A program made the translations under genes and the position numbers. From the NCBI GenBank assembly GCA_900073065.1, contig FJOG01000051.1, positions 234,216-248,268 on the forward strand: a stretch of 14,053 bases of DNA, read 5' to 3'. This document shows, piece after piece, positions 7,584 through 14,053 of this stretch. Each line of letters opens with the position of its first letter. The stretch's first letter is position 1. This DNA comes from Phialocephala subalpina (Eukaryota; Ascomycota; Leotiomycetes; Helotiales; Mollisiaceae). The notes beneath the pieces were generated by a model that ran no database searches, was not told the origin of the DNA, and saw nothing but the letters and a program-made list of their open reading frames with translations.

Positions 7584-8248
7584 ATCGTGGATCGAGAAGT
7601 TGCTAACAAACTTCGCAGCGATGAATCAAGAGACACGGGTCGAAAAAAGCCAAAGATCTCGAAGAGCATCCCGGACAACAAGCAAAACACCAGCGCAGTC
7701 CCCAATGAGGGTGGTTTGAAGCTAGGAGTACTGCCTCCTAGTGTTAAAGCCACCACCATCAACGAACGAGGTTCACATCACCGTGCGCGCCATCACGAGA
7801 TGCAAAGACCCTATTCCGAACGACAAAGTCAAATTGGCTGCGACGTATGCCTGTGGTTTGTATGCTTCAGTTCTTGGCAACCCAGTGAGTGAGGCGGTGG
7901 GAGACCAATTCGTGATGAGTTCCATTGGCAAGAAGATGAAAGATGCCGTGGAGGAGATCACGATGACGTTGAGTAACGCACAGGCTCTCCAGGCAAGACT
8001 TTCAACCTTGATAGTACAGCAGAGTTTGCTGACCACCAGATAGCATGAGCAGAAACTTGAAGACAAACCCGACAGTGTTACCCCGAAGACTACCGTATCG
8101 GCGGAGACGAAGAATGCAAAGCCTAATGCTACGGCAGAATGCAAAACCTACTGCTACGGCAGAAAGCAAAGGCCCAAAGCCTGCAGCCGCGTCAGAGATG
8201 CAGTGCATGAAAGCCACTTCTTCGAAGCGCTGCAACTATCGACAGTAA
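7584..8248 (+). pseudogene. Eroded gene of unknown family
   Basis: Plus-strand coding character begins right at the transposon's right edge. One frame reads DREVANKLRSDESRDTGRKK to about 7770. A second is open from 7722 to TAG at 8041 and is helix-rich (VKLAATYACGLYASVLG, MKDAVEEITMTL, QALQARLSTLI). The second frame continues past the TAG (CAG-like context) as HEQKLEDKPDSVTPKTTVSAE, then must shift frame inside a 25-base duplication (8113-8162) to continue as NAKPTATAESKGPKPAAASE and stop at 8246. No intron with acceptable ends joins the first two frames. I see an old gene interrupted by a stop and at least two frame changes, possibly also split by the transposon. Family and function not recognised. 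Confidence 0.4.
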
Positions 8249-8659
8249 ACAGCCCAAGATCGATGATGTGTTCAAACCCTAGGTATGAAATGCCTATGAG
8301 CCACACAAGAGCATCGTCTCCACGAACATTCCCCTTGCGATGTGCAAAGAATTCAATGTATTCAGTTGCACCTCCCGCCTTGGATCTCGAACTATACTCG
8401 AGTTGGTCAAAAAAGGTCTCGACTCTCGAAGCCCATCTAGCACTATGCTCTTGCCCTGATTTGTTGCCTGGCAGTCACTCTTGGGCTACGGTCTCTTTCT
8501 TGAACAGTTTCAAGCATAGTGAGGAAGAGGAAGGATGAAACCTGGTGTAATGCAATACAAGTGGCTTAGATGCGCCGAAGAAGAGGTAGAGAGAGGTAAC
8601 TTTAGAAGACTTGGAGACGTTTGGTTCTCGAGGCCTGGCCTGGCTGGAAGGATTAGCTG
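8249..8659 (+). pseudogene. Possible stop-riddled coding relic
   Basis: In the frame beginning QPKIDDVFKP the translation has sustained protein-like text: SIVSTNIPLAMCKEFNVFS, RTILELVKKGLDSR, LLGYGLFLEQFQA, RMKPGVMQYKWLRCAEEEVE and RRLGDVWFSRPGLAG. Five TAG/TGA stops (including two in a row at about 8518-8523) interrupt it, as C-to-T or G-to-A damage would produce. An intact 111-codon frame overlaps (8203-8538) but its product looks random. No family recognised. This may be the continuation of the preceding relic. Confidence 0.25.
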
Positions 8660-8884
8660 AAGTTGGAGGGAGATTCAATCATTTTGTCACGTTGGAGAAA
8701 CTGATTGGTACCTTGTTTGAAGCCAAGTAAGCTACCTAGAGTTGGTTGCATTGAACCCCAAAGCTATTAATAGCAGGGACCTTGTCAGAATCTGAGCAGT
8801 AGACGCCCTTGGATGTGCTTCATATTTGATTCAGCAATCACTTACTATTTGTGGCATCTTTGGCTGCACTCCAACATGCAATCC

Positions 8885-8904
8885 TATCTCGTCTTGACGA
8901 GATA
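8885..8904. repeat. Perfect 9-base-arm hairpin
   Basis: TATCTCGTC, two T residues, then GACGAGATA form a perfect inverted repeat. It lies about 230 bases before the ATG of the membrane-protein gene. It could be a binding site for a dimeric regulator or a chance palindrome. Confidence 0.5.
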
Positions 8905-8977
8905 ACAAATAAAAACATAGCAAATAGTCATATTTAGCGCCGAGACAAAAAGCTGAACCCATGAAAGAAGTAAGCAG

Positions 8978-9014
8978 CACGTGACTCCTCCCGCTTTATT
9001 GGCCGGTGACGTCG
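8978..9014. promoter_or_regulatory. Cluster of CACGTG, ATTGG (inverted CCAAT) and TGACGTC sites
   Basis: CACGTG at 8978-8983 (bHLH E-box), ATTGG at 8998-9002 (reverse CCAAT, the HAP/CBC complex site) and TGACGTCG at 9007-9014 (CRE/ATF-like bZIP half-palindrome) lie within 37 bases, 120-160 bases before the ATG at 9137. Their order and spacing fit a compact fungal promoter. Which factors bind is inference from the motifs. Confidence 0.5.
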
Positions 9015-9136
9015 GCCAGACCGGGAACTTCGTTGATCCTTAATCAAGACAAGACAGCTCCAACACAAGGCTTCACACCTCCAACATCAACTCATCGCCG
9101 ACACTTGGTGAGAGCATCAACAACTTCATCACCACA

Positions 9137-9862
9137 ATGGCACACGTAACCGGCCTCGGCGCATTCTTCATCATCGTCATCTTCCTCATCATCTTCGGCG
9201 TCGCAGGCTGGATCATCTACACCCACCTGCGCGCCCGACGACTTGGCCTTCCCCAACCCACCCTCGCCTCCTACAACCCTTTTCAACGAAGCGAACGATA
9301 CGGCGCACCTGGACCTGCGAGCGGCGGAATCGTAGGATGGGTCAAGGACAAGGTCGGCTCGTTCAAAAACCGCAACAATCGATCTGCGGGTGGAGCATAC
9401 GAAGAGCCGCTTAGTAGCAATGTGCGCGGACGAGCCAGCAATCGCGGATTTGGACCTTTGGATCCAGATGATGCGTGGGACGCTAGAGTAGGCACAGAGG
9501 CAGATGCGTACGGACCAGGAGGGTACTATGAGGAGCAAGAGTTGGGTTTACATCACGATCGACTTGCACCGACGCCTGGTATGGCACCGCCAGGGTTTGG
9601 AGCGGAGAGAGGACGAAGCCTGAGCAGAGAGCCTGAACCATATATTGGAGGAAGTCAAAGAGGAATGGATCAGAGATATGACGAGGAAATGGGAAGGAAG
9701 CCGGCGACAAATCCGTTTGACGATTCTGCTGCTGAACCAAGCAATGTCAGCTTCAGAGGTGTCAGCCCAAGACCGATTGATACGAATGTGAAGGGACATA
9801 AGGCACAACCCAGCGACGAGAGTCCTTCGGAGAGACGGTCGATGTTCAGGGAGAATATGTAG
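9137..9862 (+). CDS. Conserved fungal single-pass membrane protein (241 aa)
   Basis: Uninterrupted ORF of 241 residues; the ATG is in good context (CACAATGGC) and follows a typical leader. Residues 8-29 form one strongly hydrophobic helix (FFIIVIFLIIFGVAGWIIY) followed by THLRARRLGL, so the protein is probably anchored by its N-terminus with the basic side cytosolic. The rest is hydrophilic and disordered, with recognisable conserved blocks: GGIVGWVKDKV, FKNRNNRSAGGAYEE, GFGPLDPDDAWDARVGTEA, EEQELGL, NPFDDSAAEPS, RGVSPRPI and the terminal ERRSMFRENM. I recall this pattern from filamentous ascomycete proteins that databases often name acid phosphatase-like, but no phosphatase motif is present, so I do not accept that function. 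Role unknown. No intron is needed. It lies in the same direction as the inositol monophosphatase gene about 600 bases downstream. Confidence 0.85.
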   Translation: MAHVTGLGAFFIIVIFLIIFGVAGWIIYTHLRARRLGLPQPTLASYNPFQRSERYGAPGPASGGIVGWVKDKVGSFKNRNNRSAGGAYEEPLSSNVRGRASNRGFGPLDPDDAWDARVGTEADAYGPGGYYEEQELGLHHDRLAPTPGMAPPGFGAERGRSLSREPEPYIGGSQRGMDQRYDEEMGRKPATNPFDDSAAEPSNVSFRGVSPRPIDTNVKGHKAQPSDESPSERRSMFRENM

Positions 9863-10458
9863 GATTTGCAGCATTGGGGTTCGGCGAATGGGGCATTCAA
9901 TGGACAATGGGATTTCTTTGGTGTGTTTTAAGTAAGATCTGAAAAGCTCCAGGTTGATATCTGCGTTGGGAGCTACGAGAGGTTTTCACATATTCACATA
10001 GTTGATGACAATTGATCTTCTCTTCCATTCAATATGTACCCCATCTGCGGATACCAATAATTGTGCACAGTATGATCTTCGTGATCCAAGCTTCAGCCTC
10101 GATTTCCTCGTTTCGTCAGCATTGGCAGGGTCTGAGACATTTCACGATCTGCCAACTGAGACAGCACGTGTTGATAACGATAAAAGCTTCAAAACCCCAC
10201 CATTCACTGTCCACTTCGTATTTACTCCTTTCCCAACCTCCCTCGCCCTCTACACAGCCCCTCACTAGGAAACCGGGCGTTCAGGATTCTTCAGATGAGA
10301 CTATAACTACTCACTCGCCTTTCACCGCTACCTTCCAACACCACACCTCAATCAAAACCTCGAGCTCGAAGAATCCACTCGATTTTACCCCACCACTCCA
10401 CTCGACCCTCAGTCCATTCCGCCTACAAATCTCACTCGAATACCTCCGGCTCTACAAC
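9863..10458 (+). promoter_or_regulatory. Intergenic region with leader/promoter of the IMPase gene
   Basis: It contains CACGTG at 10165-10170, two GATA words at 10173 and 10179, and from about 10200 a strongly pyrimidine-rich, C-rich tract up to the ATG at 10459. Open frames here (10002-10268, and the extension of the IMPase frame back to 10012) have low-complexity Ser/Pro/Thr/His text that fits leader sequence, not protein. I see no separate gene. The 3' end of the upstream gene must also lie in the first part. Confidence 0.45.
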
Positions 10459-11439
10459 ATGGCAGACCTCAACCTCCAAGAAATACACGACCTCCTCGTC
10501 AGTGTAGCCCACGAGGCTGGGCAAATGCAGCTCTCCGCAACACCATCCTACCTCTCCTCCGGCACCAAGAAGAATTGTAAGAAAAGCCCCCTCCTAGTCT
10601 GCCAGCAATCACTTCACCCTGGCAGACTCTCCTCTACCCGGAAACCTGCTAACAATCCCCCAGCCGCAGACCTCGTAACAGAAACCGACCAAGCCGTTGA
10701 GAAAATGGTCAACACCCGCCTCCTAAAATCCTACCCCACCTTCCAATTCATCGGCGAAGAAACCTACTTTCCCGGCCAAACCCTCACCGCGGAACCAACA
10801 TTCATCTGCGACCCCATCGACGGCACAACGAACTTCGTACATGCGTTTCCCGCATTCTGCATCTCTCTCGGTCTCGCCGTGAACAAAACCCCAGTCATTG
10901 GGGTGATATACAACCCATACCTCGACGAATTATACACCGCTATTAAAGGACAGGGCGCATATCTGACACGAGGGAAGTTCGGGACGAAAGAAAAACTGCC
11001 GCTGAAGCAAGAGCCTGAGCCATTGAAGGATCTTTCTACATGCTTGATCGGCGCAGAATGGGGCTCCGACCGCACAGGAAACAATTTCGACCTTCGAGCA
11101 AAAGTCTTCACCAAACTCGCCGCCTCAAAAGAGGATGGTGGAGCAATGGTCCATTCAATCCGCAGCATGGGCTCAGCTGCTTTGAATATAGCTGCGGTTG
11201 CAGCAGGACAACTAGACGCTTATTGGGAGGGTGGATGTTGGGCGTGGGATGTTTGTGCGGGGTGGTGTATTTTGGTTGAGGCGGGCGGGATTATGGTCAG
11301 TGCTAATCCTGGGGATTGGGAGCCGACGATTGAGGGGAGAAAATATTTGGCGATCAGAGGAGCGCCGAGTGGGCAGAAGGAGATTGTGGAGGAGTTTTGG
11401 GGGGTTATTGGAGAGGGGAGACTAGATTATTCGAGCTAG
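10459..11439 (+). CDS. Inositol monophosphatase family protein (297 aa)
   Basis: Hydrolyses inositol 1-phosphate to myo-inositol and phosphate with Mg2+ (Li+-sensitive in the family), the last step of inositol synthesis and recycling, in the cytosol. Exons are 10459-10576 and 10664-11439. The 87-base intron starts GTAAGA, has GCTAAC near its end and finishes CCCCAG. Spliced length of 297 residues is normal. Metal-site motifs are intact: TETD (45-48), GEE (70-72), DPIDGTTNF (89-97) and WDVCAG (234-239). Start choice: ATG at 10459 (CAACATGG) gives MADLNLQEIHDLL, the usual N-terminus; the frame stays open 447 bases upstream but reads as leader. QutG of the quinate cluster is a relative, but no quinate genes are near, so a housekeeping role is more likely. 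The intron is a multiple of three without stop, so retention would insert 29 residues between Asn39 and the TETD motif. Confidence 0.93.
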   Translation: MADLNLQEIHDLLVSVAHEAGQMQLSATPSYLSSGTKKNCKKSPLLVCQQSLHPGRLSSTRKPANNPPAADLVTETDQAVEKMVNTRLLKSYPTFQFIGEETYFPGQTLTAEPTFICDPIDGTTNFVHAFPAFCISLGLAVNKTPVIGVIYNPYLDELYTAIKGQGAYLTRGKFGTKEKLPLKQEPEPLKDLSTCLIGAEWGSDRTGNNFDLRAKVFTKLAASKEDGGAMVHSIRSMGSAALNIAAVAAGQLDAYWEGGCWAWDVCAGWCILVEAGGIMVSANPGDWEPTIEGRKYLAIRGAPSGQKEIVEEFWGVIGEGRLDYSS

Positions 11440-11879
11440 GGCAGGAGGCATGTGGATGTTAAAGGTATTAGAGAGTTTGCTCGAGATAATGTCCAAGGGC
11501 TTGAAGGATAATGTGGATGGAGGGAAAGGTTCCTAACTCTGGCCTCCACATCAGCTAAGGATAGATGACGGTGGCTTCTGTGAGATATCAGCTAGACGAC
11601 AGAGCGATGATACATGATAGATATAGATCATAAAATGCAGACATTGAACTTCTATCCTGGTAGTCAGGTCAAGAGTATAGCATTGTCAATATACCAATTG
11701 TGGCAGCACTTTCAGAGGCCGAGTTGGCCGATTGTTCCCGGGAGAAGCTATTGATAGGAAGCGCGGCTTTCAATTATTAGTATTCCTATGGATCTTCTAT
11801 GGGTTATTAACCCACTTGCTAATTGGCTACTAATTGGCAATCGGCTTTCTGATTGGATACCAAAGTTTGGATATATACC
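11440..11879. other. Intergenic region after the IMPase gene
   Basis: No gene. The first 200 bases presumably hold the IMPase 3' untranslated region. AATTGG-type words recur at 11818-11860. Composition falls gradually towards the A/T block that begins at about 11880. Confidence 0.45.
11800..11814. repeat. 15-base perfect palindrome TGGGTTATTAACCCA
   Basis: Seven-base arms around a central T. It lies just before the second A/T block and has no gene beside it. It could be a breakpoint or transposon footprint, or chance. Confidence 0.4.
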
Positions 11880-12590
11880 TAAGGTATTTTTGGTATTAAT
11901 AATATACTATTAATATATTATTAATATTTTTTTCGAAAAGAATATTAAATAATAAAATAAATATAAATTATATTTATATAAAAAAAGAATTATTTATTAA
12001 AAAAACCAAATTTAATTAATTATTTAATATTTTTAATTCTTATTAATATTCGTAATAATATATATATTAATTATCCGTTTTCTTATAAAATAATAATAGA
12101 AATTAATCATAAAAATTAATAATTATTTCCTTGTTTTTTTATTCGAAATAATCTTTGAAATATTTATTTTTTAATTATAATTAATTTTATAATAAATATA
12201 AAAATTATATTAAATTTCTATAATTATTAATTATAATTATTATATTAATTTCTTTGAATTAAATAATAAATTTTTTTAATAAATATAATAAAATAATTAC
12301 GTATAATACCAAACCGGATTAGGACTAGCGCCGTTTACTCTAGAATTAAAGTTTATAACCTTTTAATCTTTATATATTTTCTAAGAAGAATTTATAATTA
12401 ATTAATAAATTATTTAAATAATATATTTATTTTATTTCCAATTTATTAATAAGTATTCCTATGAAATTAATAATATTATCCTCGTTTAATATTTTAATCC
12501 TTAGCTCGATAATAAAATTTTTAGAAATAATAAATTTATTATTTAATTTATAATATTACTTCCTAGTATATTATATTCCACGAGAAATAT
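11880..12590. other. Second A/T block, probable RIP-degraded repeat
   Basis: About 700 bases of nearly pure A and T with TTAATTAA-like text, broken only by a short GC-bearing island at 12300-12360 (containing CCGGATTAGGACTAGCGCCG). No believable frame. Same character as 1-300, so both may come from RIP of repeated DNA. The original element is unrecognisable. Confidence 0.7.
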
Positions 12591-12876
12591 AAAGGAATTA
12601 TTAGTAGTTTCTCTTGAAGATTTAGAGTTTGCATCCAATTGAGAGAGGAGAAGTTCATTGATTTGTTCAAAGTAATACTCAGGCTGTGAATTCCCCCGTG
12701 ATGACCCTCTGAACGGAATCCCTCGACCAAACCCGAGAAGCTCCAATTCTAAAAACGCTATTATGCCATAAGTCCTCAAACCAATGCTGGAACAATATTG
12801 AAGTCATCTTCCACTTGTCTCCTTTTCCTTTCCATATAGCACTCGCTGCACAAATAGTATCTACGCTATCTTTCAT
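12543..12876 (-). pseudogene. Unrecognised coding relic next to the A/T block
   Basis: Two overlapping minus-strand frames share protein-like text. One runs from ATG at 12876 (MKDSVDTICAASAIWKGKG, then ILFQHWFEDLWHNSVF) to a stop at 12679. The other picks up with RGSSRGNSQPEYYFEQINEL and LLLSQLDANSKSSRETTNNS and fades into A/T sequence by 12543. A single frame change between them would give a fragment of roughly 110 residues. I cannot name a family. It lies downstream of the HET gene on the same strand, separated from it by a C16 run. Confidence 0.25.
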
Positions 12877-12907
12877 ACCTAGGCAAATTGCTCCCAAAAT
12901 AATCGTA

Positions 12908-12923
12908 CCCCCCCCCCCCCCCC
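12908..12923. repeat. C16 homopolymer run
   Basis: Sixteen consecutive C residues follow AATCGTA and precede TCTCTCTC. It lies 31 bases beyond the HET stop codon, in its presumed 3' untranslated region, where it would be a G16 run in RNA. The length is likely to be unstable and may be imprecise in the assembly. Confidence 0.8.
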
Positions 12924-12953
12924 TCTCTCATGATGCGAGCTTCCAATAGAAGT

Positions 12954-14053
12954 TCAAACCAACGTAATTGACTTGCGGTGATTTTCCAAATCTGTTCTTC
13001 TCTTCTTCTTTGCATCCGTCTCGTAGAACATACAGCCAACACGCTGGTAGACTTCTGGATCTCGTGGTAGGCGCTCAACAATCAGCCCAATCCAATGGGC
13101 CAAATCAAGGGAAGGGTCTGGTAAACCAAAGGTGCCCAATACCAGGGGTGCAAAATAAAGATCCGAGTCGCTGGGAGGAATGGATCCACAATCTAGGTGG
13201 ACTTCAGGATATTTGGTTTCTGGAACTGGTGACTCGGGAAGAGAATCAAGGATAACGTCAAAATCCCTCTTCTCACTTTTCGAAGTTGTAATTGAAATAA
13301 TTTTCAACGGGTAGACAGATATGACTGCTTCTCCGACCAGGCGAATTTTGCGTTCGCCAATATCATGCTCCTCGGTTATAACGGGGGTCTCGCATAGCAA
13401 GGCTACGGGTTGGAAAAAGGTGAGATTAGAAAGAAGTCGACTCGATCATCAAAAGTGATGGGGCCGTTCAACGATAGCCACGACCAAGAAGGCGCATTGC
13501 CATTTCGAATGCTGCCTTTGCAGGCGCTAAGCCACAGCAAATGGTATAAAAACGTTGGCTCCCAAATCCCGGCGAAGCTTTGAAACCCGGTGCGCTCTGT
13601 GATCGACTGAATGACACCAGCAATTGCGACTTGCCGATCCTCCAGGTTTGTAAGATCGGCTTCTGTATAAAACGCGACAGCATAATTCCATATGAGGATG
13701 AATTCCTTGTGGTCATCGGGCGTCAAAACTGACCGGGGTATCTCCTTAGAGAGGTTGGCGACAGAAAATTTCTTCAGAAAGAGGTCATAACATCCGTTAT
13801 CACCGCATTTCATGTCACTCTGCGATCCAGCACGACATTCCCAGACCATGAAATCCCCAAAGTAGACGGTTCGAGGTGAAAGGGCCAATTCCTGAAATAC
13901 CCAAGCTCTTTTTCGCAATGGGGAATTGATTAAAGTATCGCTTATATCATTTAGTAGGCTGTGGTGATAGATCAAAGCTGTATTCCCATTCACGTCGTCG
14001 AAGAATCGACAAGGTTGATAGACGAGAGGGTTCCGGAGGGCAAATAGTCTATC
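12954..14053 (-). CDS. HET (heterokaryon incompatibility) domain protein, C-terminal part, with apparent frameshift
   Basis: The minus-strand frame is open from the window edge, so the N-terminus and the core HET motifs lie outside. The first 216 codons (14053-13406) contain typical features of the middle of HET proteins: RNPLVYQPCRF, SPLRKRAWVFQELALSPRT, FMVWECRAG, LTPDDHKEFILIWNYAV, LEDRQVAIAGVI and APSWSWLSLNGPI. That frame stops at 13405-13403. The C-terminal portion continues one frame over (ALLCETPVITEEHDIGERKI, DLYFAPLVLGTF, IGLIVERLPRDPEVYQRVG) to TGA at 12956-12954. The change of frame must lie between 13448 and 13403, where no intron with good ends fits the phase, so an indel or sequencing error is likely. 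HET proteins trigger cell death on fusion of incompatible hyphae; this one's partner is unknown. Confidence 0.75.

Larger units (their letters stand above)
8660..9136. other. Intergenic region upstream of the membrane-protein gene
   Basis: No gene seen. The right half contains the probable promoter (sites listed separately). The last 90 bases before the ATG at 9137 are rich in CAACA, CTCCAAC and CATCAAC text, typical of an unstructured fungal 5' leader. Confidence 0.5.

Noticed and set aside
7773..8144. 123-codon minus-strand ORF with hydrophobic stretches
   Set aside because: It is the complement of the helix-rich plus-strand frame at 7722-8043. The apparent hydrophobicity is a mirror effect.
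9092..9538. Minus-strand ORFs opposite the 9137-9862 gene
   Set aside because: Antisense shadows of a GC-balanced real gene. The acidic run DDEEDDDDEE comes from the antisense of the TM helix codons (ATCATCGTC).
10002..10268. 88-codon ORF between the two conserved genes
   Set aside because: Overlaps the IMPase leader in another frame, with no domain-like text. Probably chance; at most an upstream ORF in the transcript.
10012..10458. Upstream extension of the IMPase reading frame (would add about 149 residues)
   Set aside because: The text is Ser/Thr/Pro/His-rich, non-conserved in character and matches a C-rich fungal leader. The ATG at 10459 gives the standard family N-terminus.
10459..11439. 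Naming the phosphatase qutG
   Set aside because: QutG is a relative, but no quinate-pathway neighbours are in the window, and the motifs do not distinguish the two.
1..14053. tRNA, rRNA or CRISPR array
   Set aside because: No T-arm/anticodon pattern, rRNA text or regularly spaced repeat-spacer structure was seen. The tandem repeats present have no unique spacers.

Overview
The window reads as nuclear DNA of a filamentous ascomycete (Pezizomycotina). Supporting signs are short introns of 56-87 bases with GT...AG ends and CTAAC-like branch sites, conserved fungal proteins, HET and NLR-type allorecognition families, and AT-only blocks next to GC-balanced genes, the pattern left by repeat-induced point mutation (RIP). 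Leotiomycetes is a guess, not a demonstrated placement.

Layout. 1-587 is an almost pure A/T block. 588-1671 holds gene debris: a stop-free fragment, an unmistakable piece of an NB-ARC/TPR NLR-like protein (904-1140, +), and a small single-pass membrane protein ORF on the minus strand (1671-1417). 2410-4180 (+) is the best accessory gene. It has four exons encoding 529 residues: an N-terminal Zn2Cys6 binuclear cluster, the helical region that normally follows NACHT in fungal NACHT-WD40 proteins, and five WD40 repeats, with no NACHT NTPase. 4181-6215 is mostly non-coding and repeat-bearing, with a 15-bp-arm inverted repeat and 14-, 16- and 24-bp repeats. 6216-7582 is a complete but dead Tc1/mariner element with TA target duplication, imperfect TIRs and a DD34E transposase whose first two catalytic Asp codons now read Asn. 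7584-8660 is eroded coding sequence.

9137-11439 is an ordinary conserved segment with two plus-strand genes: a fungal single-pass membrane protein (241 aa) with CACGTG, ATTGG and TGACGTC sites upstream, and an inositol monophosphatase (297 aa after splicing of one 87-base intron). 11880-12590 is a second A/T block. The right end carries the 3' part of a minus-strand HET (heterokaryon incompatibility) protein that runs off the window and contains an apparent frameshift.

The conserved genes form an island beside a RIP-marked accessory region. That region carries relics or members of three self/non-self recognition families (NB-ARC/TPR, NACHT-WD40-derived, HET). The most notable item is the Zn2Cys6-WD40 fusion without NACHT. 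No RNA gene or CRISPR array was recognised.
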